Positions 32,601 through 43,369 of a stretch of 64,000 nucleotides of DNA are shown here, piece after piece. Numbering within the stretch: the stretch's first letter is position 1; every line of letters begins with the position of its first letter. Position numbers and translations under genes: made by a program. Source of the stretch: Erodium maritimum (taxonomy: Eukaryota > Streptophyta > Magnoliopsida > Geraniales > Geraniaceae); the NCBI GenBank assembly GCA_963921825.1, contig OY997592.1, positions 32,095,730 through 32,159,729 on the forward strand. Direction: 5' to 3'. The notes beneath the pieces were generated by a model. It saw only the letters and a program-made list of their open reading frames with translations. It was not told where the DNA came from and ran no database searches.

Positions 32601-35348
32601 TTTAATATGCAAGCAAAACCCGAATTTAAAGTAATTAACGTCCAAATGCAATCCCGACAATGCCGATCACTCCCAAACTTCCCAATTGCTCGACATGTCA
32701 ACAATGGGCCCGGAAAGGCCCGAATCGCCCGGCTCAGCTAATCTGCCCGGGATCGGAAAACGCCCTTCCGGGTCTCCGAAAATTCCCGTTTTTGTTTCTA
32801 CGATCCTAAAATAATTCAAGTGTTCCAACGCAATCTACAGAACCAAATTCCGACGTCCGAGCGATTTAATTCGCGTTTAACGTTTCTAAACCCAATAATT
32901 TTGATTTTCCCAATTTAATTCCATAATTTTATACGGGTTTAAATTATCAACTCGGGGATCGTCCAAGAACACCCGAACTCGAAAAAACACGACACCCGAG
33001 CACGTGGGCCCCACCCGGCCACACCGGAAAACGCTCATTTTCGCCCAAAACGTTCCTAACAACCTCTAAACCTCAACCGTTCATCATTTAATCAATTCTA
33101 AACGAATGCTTAGAAATCAAACACGTCGAAACGAGGAAAAGTTGGGTTCTTACCGTAGGCAACAATGAGAGGAGCTCGATTATGCAAGAAGAAACACGAT
33201 CCAACGGTCGGATCGTCGACAATCTCCAAAAACCCAAACTTTTCTCTTCTTTCTCTCCTTCCCCTTCTCTCCCTATTTCCCTCTTTTTTTTTTTCTTTTC
33301 TGAAATGGCCGTGTATCACCCAACCTTTCCTTTTTATTTTTGTTTTAAAACACAACCCCTTAAAATGACTAAAATGCCCCCACCTTTATCCCTTTAATTA
33401 AGGGTAATCTTGTCCTTTTCACCCTCTACCACCACCTTTATGACAAGTGGAAATGGGTCCCACTAGTTAGAAAAATATCTTTGTAGATATTTTTCAATCA
33501 GATTCACGAAATTCGGCCGTCTCGGGTCCCTTGCGGCCCATTTTCTAAGAAATTACGAAACTTCGCATTCTACAAGAAAACGGCCCAACTAAGACCGCTG
33601 TAACGACGACTAAGATTTTTAGATCCAAATTGGGCCTCGAATGGACCAAAACGTCGTTCGGTTGACTTTTTCGACAAAAAGTCAACTTTTCCCAAATTGG
33701 TCAAAAAGTTGCCCTAAGTCACCCAGAACTCACTTTGGTCGATATCGGGTCAACTTAAGTCCGATGTGACCCTCGGGGGTCAATTTTAGGTTCATTTAGG
33801 TTTTTGTCCTAAAATTTTAAATTTTTCCGTTTTTCCGCCGATTGACCGGCGTTGACCAGGAGCGGTCCTTACAGGAGATCTCTTGAGTAATTGTTGTTTT
33901 GATGAAACCCACTAAGGGTAGTGAAGTATTGGAGTTATGGTACTTGTTGGAGGTTTTGGGTGATTAAAAATAGAGTTTTTGGTGTTGATTTCGTGGAAAG
34001 GAGGCTGGAGGAAGAAGAAGGACGAAACAGGTCTGGACCGTCACAGATTCGTGATGGAGACCGTGACGGCACATGTCACGGGTCCGTGACGTCATCCGTG
34101 ACGGGGAGCCTCACGGCTCCGTGACCCGAACCGTGGCAGACCAGTTTTGGGCCTTTTGGGTCCTTTTTGGGTGTTTTTCATTTAATTCGAAAGGTTATCT
34201 TGAACCGATTGTTTGGGGTATTTAACTTGGGTATTTGTATCTTAAACCACCCTTGTTTAGTCTTTAATTCTAGTATTACTTTATGATCCTAGACTTCATT
34301 CTGGAGCTCGGAGGAGGAGACTTCTAGGCGTTCGCGTTGACTAAGCTTTTGGAGAGCACTTGAGGTAGGGAAGAGTAGTAAATTTCCGCTTTTAATTAAT
34401 GAATGGTTGTTTCGTGATATGATTGTGATATGAATGTTGTCTTGTGATATGATCGGGTGAATGATAGACCGATACGGTGTTCTTGGTAAGTTGTGACGAT
34501 AGGCTTCGTTGGTATGATAAGTTCGGAGTAGTGTGGTTGTGTGGTATTGTGTGTTGTGACTTGTGCCCCGAGTGACGGGAAGATACCTTGACAGAGGTGT
34601 GTGCCGGTCCGGTATGTGTGCATTGAGATTTGCCATGATGTGTGTTACGGGAAGACATCTAGACTGATGAGTGTTCCAGTATGATGTATGTTGTTTCACC
34701 CGATGTTGTGTGTTCCGGGAAGACATCTAGACCGATGGGTATTCCGGTATGATGTGTTGTTCCACCCCGATGCTGTGTGTTCCGGGAAGACATCTAGACC
34801 GAGGGGTATTCCGGTACGATGTATTTGTTTCACCCCGATGTTGTGTGTTCCGGGAAGATATCTAGGCCGATGTGCATTTCCGGTATGATATGTTGAGCTC
34901 GTGTGTGGATCGGAATCTCGTGGTTTAATTATCTTATATTTCGGTATTTGTGTGTTTTTGTAGTTTCTTTCTATTGGTGAATAAGTTGTGTTCCTGTTGA
35001 TCTCTAATTGTGGCGTCTTTTTAGTAAGTGTTACTAATCGAGATATTTGGTGACGGAGCGAGAGTCCGTTTTCTCTTTACTACTTTTTCCTACTGAGCGT
35101 AAGCTCACTCCCTTTGTTTTTACTATTTTACAGGCTTCGTTGGTGAGTAGGCTTAAAGGACGTCTCAGGGCTCGGGAGCTCATTGAGGGCCCGAGGGATT
35201 ACTTGTAGTAGCGATGTACTTTCTATTTCCGTACTAAACTACTAAATTCCGAGGTTTATTTCGTGTTAATTTCCTTTTATATTTATTGTTTAATTATTAT
35301 TTGAGTTCACGTCTCGAGTCCGATCAAAGCCGGATTTGGGGCGTGACA
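29647..35348 (+). mobile_element. Solo LTR of the gypsy family (with nested insertion)
   Basis: The sequence starts TGTAAGAACCGCCCCCGGTC and ends GGGGCGTGACA, both close to the LTRs of the element at 14597-24750 but on the plus strand. The flanking 5-bp duplication is CTACA (29642-29646 and 35349-35353). There is no internal region, so this is a solo LTR left by recombination. About 2.19 kb is LTR; the rest is another LTR inserted at 30362. A tandem array of four ~68-bp units starts at 34645, 34713, 34780 and 34848 (TTCCGGGAAGACATCTAGAC). Confidence 0.9.
30362..33873 (-). mobile_element. Nested 3.5-kb solo LTR, second gypsy-like family
   Basis: The sequence starts TGTCACGCCCCGAATTCAG and ends GCGGTCCTTACA, and is flanked by the 5-bp duplication GGAGA (30357-30361 and 33874-33878). 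It has no coding region. It contains three separate tandem arrays: 29-bp units at about 31320-31480 (CACGTGAGGGAAACCTCAAA), 120-bp dimers at 31720-32078, and 55-bp units at 32309-32510. Orientation is inferred as minus from TGTCACGCC at the left end, as in the intact element. Open frames through the arrays are repeat translations. It lies inside the solo LTR at 29647-35348, so it inserted later. Confidence 0.85.
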
Positions 35349-35839
35349 CTACAAGTGACAACTCTAATGATATTATCACAGTGGATGACATAGAGGCACC
35401 AGTTGTGGAACCAGGAGTGGAAACAAATCCCAATCAACCAGGTACAAGTGAAACAAGAGATTCTGAACATTCGAGAATCCCCGTGCCTGCTTCATTCATC
35501 CAGTTAACAGAGGATGGGAAAAAGGAATACATACCAAATTGCCACAAGGACAGGAAGCCGAGAGTGAATCAAGAGTTCAAAACGCTTGTTGCTGCGATTA
35601 ACTTTTATGAGAATTATGCTAAAGTGACTGGTTTCAGCGTTTTGAGAGGCGTAGAAAAAAAGCACACAGATGAAACTGTGACCCTCAAGTACATGTTATG
35701 CTCAAAAGAAGGGCATAAGTATGAACCTAAGGATGACGAGCCAATAGAAGAGAAGAAAAGAAACCGGCTACTGACAAGAACTGGTTGTAAAGCAAATATC
35801 ACTATCAAATTAGAATGAGGAAACACAAAATTACCATGT

Positions 35840-38800
35840 CAAAATAATGCAAACTCTTGTTTAACTTTCGAAGTTCATCATGTACAATTGGTCTCAGCCC
35901 AGTAGTGTTTCCTGACTGCTCGTAGGCAATCTATTTAACCAATACATATATATATAAATACAAAAAGAGTATTATTCAAAGAAACAAAGTAAAATGATTC
36001 ACAAAAATTACAATTGAACGACTTCAAAAAGGATATCAAACTTCAACTTACAGATATATGGGTTGATAAGAACACCAGTGATGGACCCTGATGGTTCTTC
36101 TTGTAGAAATCCAAATAGTTGAGATAATCAACCCAAGCATCAATCACAGAACTGTAAAGTTCACTGTCATCTCTGAAACTCATAATTTCGTCTCTTCGCA
36201 ATACATTGCATGCATTTTCATAGACATGAGACCTGACACATCATAAAAATGCAATTTAGTAAACGAAAAAAATAATGTATTACTACATACCGGTAAAACC
36301 TTATACTGCACACCACTAAAAGTTTAGAGTGCAGACCACTAAAAGTTTAGAGTGCAAACCACTAAAAGCTTATGCTGCACACCACTAAAAGGTTATAGTG
36401 CATACCACTAAAACCTTATAATGCAGACTACTAAAAGCTTATAATGCAGAGCAGAAAATAATTTATGCAGGGTTATGAATACAAATCAGAGATACAACAA
36501 AAGATATATCTGAATTGTAGACTATTTGAAAAATAAAAAGAGAAACTTACTTAAAAGAATCTTCGGTGGAGTTCAAAGCCCAATCTATCAACAGTGTCTC
36601 CCAAGTGGTGTACTACTTATTGTCCTTGAATTCTGTATGCCTATTTTCATAAGGGACTTTAGCTGAATAAAAAATATATAGATCGGGACCTGTAGTGCAT
36701 TATGGCGATGGGATAACTTGAAGTGGAGCAATATTTAATGCAGCTTTTCTTCTCCCTCTGCGTTTACGAGGAGGTAAAACAACATTTGTTGCATCAAGAG
36801 CAGTCTCTGGTTCAATCTTCTGTAGGTAGGCGTTAAAAGGATCGTCTGTATCACCAGAATGATGGGATAGTTATGCATCAACGCTTTCCTCGCTTGCTGG
36901 TTTGTCCTCATTTTTCATGTCTGAACCAGATGTGTTCCTCCCAAACAAATACTCTGGAGGAACATAAACGACCAAATCCATGCACGGTTCAGATTTTTCC
37001 TCAAGTTCATCACAAGCGTCCTTCCCTATTGATGCCAAAGAACAGAAGAAAGCTTCTGCATCATCACAATCCTCTACATCGGAGTCGGTAAGAAGTATAT
37101 GTGGAAGTTTCTGATTATCTGGAACTGAGTGTGAAGAACTAGCTTTCTGATAATCAACCCCTATATATCCTTTTTCTTGTTCACTGTTACTGGACAACAA
37201 TCCACCTATCTCTTTGCAAATATTTGCATTGGAAAGATGAAGAGGTGTGTCAGTATAGGTCCCACCATCTTATTTGCATTGTACTGGGGATAAAATACCA
37301 TGTTCAAGGACTACATTTGTAGTAGAGTGCTCTGCTTCGAATTGAAGAACTTTAGTATCATCCACAACAATGACTGTATTCTTTTCTTCAGTGGTTTCCT
37401 CCTCAGCACAAATAACTGGTGACGCCATTGCATCAACCATCATTGCATCAATTATACAATGAAGACCATTTTTCTCTACGGTTTTCTGACCGTCAACAGT
37501 TTTATCTGATGTATTTTGTGCACTATCAAGAGATTCCACATCAGTTTTTGACATACTGTGTTCGCCATCAACAATAACGTCTGCATCTTCTTTATGCTCC
37601 ACATCAGCAACATCTTCTTTCTCTTCAAATGCACTATGTTGAACTAGTACATCGGGACTTTGTTTAAAAGATTCTTGTGTCCCAAAATCGAGTAGAATTA
37701 CATGAAATCCATCGTTAACGTTACAATTGTTAACAAAAGAAACTTGTGAATCTAAATCAAGAAGAATAGGATCCTTTCCAAGGTACAATTCCTCCATCTG
37801 TTCACCTCCTTCCCTAACACCAGATACATCTCCATGTTCTTCAGATTCAAGAAGATCAACAACTCCTTTGTCTTGAACTATATCATCTTCACCTACTCCT
37901 CCAATAACAGAAGCATCACCAACTAATTTGTGTTGATCTCAATTTTCCTCAACATGATCAGCAACTTCCTTCAATTCGTCTACATCTCCTTCAACTAACT
38001 GATCAGCATTGGTCTCATTGACGTTGCAACAACTGTCAATCTTTTCAGCTTGTTCCTCATTAACAATGATCTTCAGTTCTTCATTAACCTCAACATTATC
38101 ACCAGTTGCCACATCTACTTCACGTGCATCTGCTTCAGGTGCTACTAATTCAGCTGCCACATCTACTTCAGCTAAGCACATTGGTCACTATCATAATTTC
38201 TTCCATCTGACACTTCTCTCTCACTTTCATCTGAACCTTCCATCTGATCCTTATCAGTTTTGTCATCCCCAAGATTTTTGTTGGTCTTATTTTCTTCAAT
38301 ATCATATAGAAGGTTGAAACTTGGTAGAGGACCTACATCAGGAGATCTGGTCCTTAGTGAATGAAAATAAGCATTGGATTTATTTTTCAATTGAGCACGT
38401 TCTATCTGTGCTATAACTTTAAGAACTTCTTCCTGCTCCAAAAAATCACCATCCACAAGCTATTCAACCTGCATCGGTGGTGCTGTTGCAACATGACTTG
38501 TAACTCCAGCAATATCTTGAAGTCCTTAAGGCAAACGTCGAACTAGTTGGACATCGGGTTGAGGATGTTGACTTTTTTCATAACAGTTGACCAAAAATTC
38601 AAAACTTTTGGCAAAAACTTTTGCAGCTGTCACAAAGTTGTTGTATGTATTCTGAAAATTTATCAAAAAAACTATATCAAAAAACAAAATTTAGAAATCA
38701 TAATTGAAAGAAATAAAAAATATAAGTGATAAAACATACAAGATAACTGCTACCTGAACCACCATTAGGACCAGAAGGTCCTGGACGGCACTGATTTTTT

Positions 38801-39081
38801 TGATGAGCGCCAGATTGTTCAACGAGCCTAGGAGGTGATACGATAGGTGATTGAGGAGGCAACTGAGGATCAGGTTGGTCAACGTAACACATTCCAAAAT
38901 TCTCACTTAACAATAGTTCTTTGTCCTCCCTATCCTGAACATCGTCTGTAGTCCAACCGATTAATGAAGGTTTAAATTTAGGTTTAATGAAGGTTCTTTG
39001 TCCTCCCTTTGCTATGGTAGTACGATCAAAATAAAACAACTTTAATAAAACCATAGTCAAGTAATGAATTGATTGTAACAT
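35840..39081 (-). pseudogene. Ulp1-protease-like gene of MULE type, broken
   Basis: On the minus strand, from about 39081, the reading runs through FIKPKFKPSLIGWTTDD (38998) and a Pro-rich segment. It then passes VLKVIAQIERAQLKNKSNAYFH (38420) and a long acidic middle (38170-37270, many DVE/EEK). Next come a basic PPRKRRGRRK (near 36760) and finally MSFRDDSELYSSVIDAWVDYLNY (36070-36200). That last part resembles the start of the plant Ulp1 C-terminal catalytic domain. One more exon-like piece, 35845-35935 (YEQSGNTTGLRPIVHDELRK), follows. The His/Asp/Cys catalytic end is missing. Stops near 37936, 37267 and 36870 and a frameshift near 38175 show decay. Intron-like gaps contain 23-bp repeat arrays. 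Ulp1-type proteases remove SUMO-like modifiers; their role in MULEs is unclear. Confidence 0.55.
36307..36444. repeat. Array of six 23-bp repeats (core ACCACTAAAA)
   Basis: There are six head-to-tail copies with exact 23-bp spacing, starting at 36307, 36330, 36353, 36376, 36399 and 36422. The consensus begins TGCAGACCACTAAAAG. The array lies in a non-coding gap of the Ulp1-like gene. Confidence 0.9.
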
Positions 39082-39115
39082 ACTAATGACACATTATGAA
39101 AAACATAGTGCTGAC

Positions 39116-39276
39116 TACAAACCACTAAAAATTATGCTGCAGACCACTAATAGCTTACACTGCAGACCACTAAAATATAATACTGCAGACCACTAAAAAT
39201 AATGTTGTAGACCACTAAAATATATTGTTGCAGACCACTAACTTATTATGCTACACACCACTAACATATTACAATA
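39116..39276. repeat. Second array of ~23-bp repeats
   Basis: About seven copies of the same unit as at 36307 (TGCAGACCACTAA..) with 22-23-bp spacing lie 2.7 kb away, outside the N-terminal end of the Ulp1-like gene. Nearby, 39290-39345 contains two copies of a TTTTTAGAGGCAAATAAACAAAA segment in shorter form. Confidence 0.85.
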
Positions 39277-39662
39277 TTTTTAGAGGCAAATAAACAAAAT
39301 ACTATGGTAGTACGATATATTTTTAGAGGCAAATAAACAAAACACCACTAAAATATATTTTCAAATTTATATTTTAAATTATTTATAATTGTTATATGAA
39401 ATATAATAATACTAATCCAATCTTTACTACTTTTCGTCACTGTTTTTATTTTTTTTTGTCAAAATAGTCTCTCTTCCCTATACTAATTAAATATTGTTTA
39501 CTTTTACCACCAATCGTTAGAATCGTTTGGGTAGACGATTTATCGCGACAAATAGACAAGTACAACAATTTACGATAATGCCACCACGTTTTTCAGCGCG
39601 ATCTGAACCATCGATCAAACCGCATCCAGTGGCTCTCGTGAGTTCGTAGTTAGTACAATAAG

Positions 39663-40190
39663 ACCCTGTTTGTACCTGATACCAACTATATATATAGTAG
39701 AGCAATCAGGTGTGACCCATATGATTCAGTGTGGACCTGCGAATTACTGCTGGATGTTGGATGGACGACGCGGAACGGCTGTGATTAGAACTCATCATAA
39801 GTGGCATGAGTTGTAAATAAATCGCGCGTGGTGTTTGTGTGTTGGTAAGATGTGTTGTTTGGAGGGTAGAGAGGACATTTCACTTTGTCCACAACACAAC
39901 AAGTGTGGCGTTTAGAAAATGCTCTTTTTTTTTTAAATCAAGTTTACTAATTTAATGTTTCCCGTTTCGTTTCAACACCGATAAATTTTTTTCTTGCGCC
40001 AATGTTCTTATTTTTTCAAGAGCTTTATAACAAGTAGTGTATTGAATATGTATTGATGTGTTTTTGGATAAGGGGTGTGGTGATGTGTGAATATAAGTGC
40101 GAAAAGTTGTGATATGGTTTGCAAATATAGGTGATGTGGATTGAGGATATTGTGACGTGAGTTGAGAATATAAGAGACATCGACCCGACA
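39663..40190. other. Intergenic stretch without recognised features
   Basis: This is AT-rich spacer between the candidate MULE end and a LINE fragment. I find no gene, hairpin or tandem repeat that stands out. Confidence 0.4.
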
Positions 40191-41128
40191 TGGGAGCATC
40201 TACCGGTTCTGGCGAATAGGAACCGGTGGCCCAGGGACTATCCATTGACTCGACCGAGTTTCATGCGGAGACCACTAAGGACGGGACCTAGGCCTTGGCT
40301 AGGGTGTTAGGGGCCGACTCGTGATCACGACGGTGAGGCGAATGGCGGCGCGGGTAGGATGGGCCCATTGTCCATGGATCCTTTACCTATTTTTGGGTTG
40401 GGTCGCGGGTTAGGTGATAAGGTACCCATGGATCCGTTCCCTAACCCGGGCCCCATCCATTTGTGTACAGTTGACCCCTCAGGGTGTTATGTACACACAC
40501 ATGTGCTGGGGGATACAACAGGGGGTTGGCCCTCGACTGACTCGGTTGCTGGGGACCTGGGATTCTATAACGGAGGGTTCGGTGGAAGAGGGCGGGTGTT
40601 TTCTGGAGCTCGTCCTGTTGCAGTCCCACCGCCCGCCGCTGGGGGGTATGGTTGGGCTGGGATATGAGAGGGGTCGACATTGGAAGATTGGGGTGGCCAG
40701 CAGGCCACAAGGCGGGCGAGGGCTGAGACACATCCCCGCCGACTCCCTTGAATCGCTTGGCAGGCCTTAGGGACATGAAGAAGCCCCTGAGGAGGACCTG
40801 TCAAACCTTCCCCACTGATAAGCACATGTTCGGTTTTAACAACATAACAGAGTGTCGCCCTCGGGAGACCCAACGGTATTCAGGCCCCATCTTGAGCAGT
40901 GTTTGTCAGCGGAGTTTATGTTTCGTTGTTAGGATTGAGTGGGTCTTTCGTTATTGTTCTAGTTCAGTTTATTTTGTTGTCAGTCCTAGGTCGCCTCCAC
41001 GACATCTCAACAAAACGTCATAGACGTTTCAGTAGTTACAGGATTTTTGTGTTTGTCCCGTTCAGGCACCCAAGCATGTACCGACTCTATTAAAGGAATG
41101 AAAATTGCACTTACTAAAAAAAAAAACC
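40190..41128 (+). mobile_element. Truncated LINE with poly-A tail
   Basis: This is a GC-rich insert with LINE ORF1-like broken frames (40359-40667). The 3' region contains TATTAAAGGAATGAAAATTGCAC and ends in an A-run at 41118-41128. The tail resembles those of the LINE derivatives at 25770 and 57040. There is no reverse transcriptase. The 5' end near 40190 is approximate, and no target duplication could be fixed. Confidence 0.55.
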
Positions 41129-41484
41129 TATAAATTATAAAGACTAATTTGTTAAGAGTCAAAGTTAATGGATAATTCATAAGTTTTACCTAAATACAAG
41201 GCTTAAAATGTAAGTTCTCCTCTTCATTTTTCTCCTAAAAAATTAATGTTAGCACTTGTACACAAAATGAAAATAGGAGATAGGTTCGTGTGACACAACA
41301 CTCGTTCGAATCAGGGACAAACTGTGTCGTCAATCGAGAGAGGACTAAGCAGCGAAGCTACTAGCTCTGTTGAAGATTCAATTTTTCGAAGCACCCAAAT
41401 CGCTGGTAAGACAAAGGGTCGAACTTTAAAACACAACACTTGCTCGATTTTCTATTTCTTAGCGGAACCTAGCGGTTCGGGTCA
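41129..41484 (+). promoter_or_regulatory. ADA2a upstream region and leader
   Basis: This is the interval between the LINE tail and the ADA2a start codon. The leader probably begins around 41300. I saw no certain TATA box or start site. The close LINE tail leaves the gene only about 350 bp of upstream sequence that is not LINE-derived. Confidence 0.35.
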
Positions 41485-43274
41485 ATGGGTCGTTCTCGGG
41501 CGGCACCGGCGCACTCCGACGATTCCAACCAGAGGTTCGCACATTGTTCTTTCACTATCTTACTTCAATTTTTCAGCTCACTTTCTTTGTTTGGTTGCTG
41601 AGAAATACCATGCATGTGTAATCGACCCGAGATTTCCAAGATTCCAAATTATTATTTTTTGAACTCGGAAAATATTGCCCTTCTTTTCTCAGATGATATT
41701 AGTTGGTGTAAATGTATAAATTTCTTTTGGATTTCCGCAATTGTTTATTAAATTGAAAATCTGTGTACGTTTTTTTTTCTTATACGAACTTAGATTTTCT
41801 GGGAAATGTCCAAGTGTGCTTATTTTGATCAGTTTTTGCTTTTCTAAAATGCCCTTTTTGCCTCTTGTGCTGTATTGGAGTTGGGTTGAGATTTGGTTGG
41901 CATTGTGATACCATTGAGCTATGACAGGGTGAATTTGGTGTCTGTTTATGTGTTATGACATTTCTTGATACTTGAATCTTGTAACTCCTTGTCATGAATG
42001 TTAACAATCCTAGTAATTTCCTTTTCAGTAGGTCAAAGAGAAAAAGGACCATTTCAAATGTTGAGAATTTACAGGCTACAATAGCAGGTATTATCTTCTT
42101 TTGCATGATTTATATGCTAATTGAAGATCGCTGATAAAAAAATGAACAAAGGAATGCCGAAGGCATGCAGGACAATCTTCCAGCATGAATTAGAAAACTT
42201 AATCATTCTAGTTTTTTTGTATCATTAAGATCAATATACTAATTCATCTCTTGCGATTTGGCAGGTCCAGAAATGAACCAAGGGAAGAAGTCATTGTACC
42301 ATTGTAATTATTGCAACAAAGATATATCTGGAATGATCCGTATTAAGTGTGCTCGATGTCAAGATTTTGACCTTTGTGTAGAGTGCTTCTCAGTTGGAGC
42401 TGAGGTTATGCCTCACAAAAGCAATCACCCATACAGGGTTATGGTAAGTTACTTGCTGAGCATCTTTTATTTTATTTCCCTTTTGCACATTTGTAGCTTG
42501 TTGCCTTTGCCAGTTTAGTGGTGTAGGGCGATCTTGAGGTATAATTGATAAAGTACTAGCATTTTGGCACCACCAAAACTGCCCCAGCATTTAATCATCA
42601 GTCTACCACTGATTTGAGCAAAGCTCAACAAGCCCCTCCCAATAACCCAAATCCACTATATAATTGCATCTTAGTTAGACTCTCTTCAATGGGAATTATT
42701 CACCGAAGCTGCTCTTCAAACAGAAATGTACTATGTAATATCTAATTATAAGCTCTTCAAAGAGTTGCCTAGGGAATATTTTCCTTGAAAGGCTTTCTGG
42801 CATACTTTTTTCACTCCGAGTTTAATTTCAGTTGCCACAAATATAGGATGAATCAAATGAATCATAGGCCATGATAATTTTTCTTTAAAATATATGTAAA
42901 CGAAGCAAGTTTTTTGAAGGAAAACATATGAGCAACTTTAGTTTTAGTTATACACAAGAAAGGACATGCCATAACCTATGGGATAATTAGGGTCTGACAT
43001 GGTTCTATAAGGATGAGGGACAAGAGAACATTGGCTGGACTTGTGAGAAAAGATTTGGCATATTGTAACTTATTGATTCATGTATCTCCAAGTACATCTT
43101 AAAGGTTAAAAGGCTTCACATTCTACATCTCAGGATAAGGCTTTCTCTAGGTTCTTTCGTCTTTTAATTATACCTGATCTGTGCATAGTATCTTTATTTT
43201 TTCCTTTCCAGTTATGAACTGATTTGTGTGAAGAAATGTTTCATATTCTTTCTTCCATCAGCTGCTCTCTCTGA

Positions 43275-43317
<43 letters not shown>

Positions 43318-43327
43318 ACTGGTTTAA

Positions 43328-43369
<42 letters not shown>

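Larger units (their letters stand above)
29396..35820 (+). pseudogene. FAR1-domain (MULE transposase-type) gene, split by solo LTR
   Basis: The first part starts at ATG 29396 and is Thr/Pro-rich, ending at INQPPT (29646). The frame resumes at 35354 (SDNSNDIITVDDIEA) and runs to a stop at 35815-35817. If the LTR and one CTACA copy are ignored, the frame is continuous. The second part contains a FAR1/WRKY-GCM1-type DNA-binding region: VNQEFKTLVAAINFYENYAK, then LKYMLCSKEGH and TGCKANITIKLE. The remaining His zinc ligands, the MULE transposase domain and the SWIM finger are absent. The frame stops where sequence belonging to the opposite gene begins. FAR1 domains occur in MULE transposases and in domesticated FHY3/FAR1 regulators; the location inside a candidate MULE favours transposase origin. 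Confidence 0.65.
28367..39662. mobile_element. Candidate large MULE carrying FAR1- and Ulp1-like genes
   Basis: An inverted repeat of about 25 bp lies at 28367-28391 (start CTTATTGTGCAAACTACGAA) and 39638-39662 (complement starts CTTATTGTACTAACTACGAA), with 22 of 25 matching. Between them are a plus-strand FAR1-domain gene and a minus-strand Ulp1-protease-like gene, a convergent pair known from plant MULEs of the Ulp1-carrying type. TATATATAG occurs just outside both ends but is low-complexity, so it is weak evidence for a 9-bp duplication. Both genes are broken and the transposase core is missing. A doubly nested LTR insertion accounts for 29647-35348. Confidence 0.5.

Noticed and set aside
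35336..35818. A functional FHY3/FAR1 regulator gene near PHYC
   Set aside because: FHY3/FAR1 act in phytochrome signalling, which made this tempting. Here the zinc finger is incomplete, the transposase and SWIM domains are absent and the frame is split by an LTR.
36871..38181. A single-copy acidic nuclear protein gene
   Set aside because: In-frame stops and a frameshift, transposon-type neighbours and Ulp1-like sequence downstream in the same orientation fit a decayed MULE gene better.
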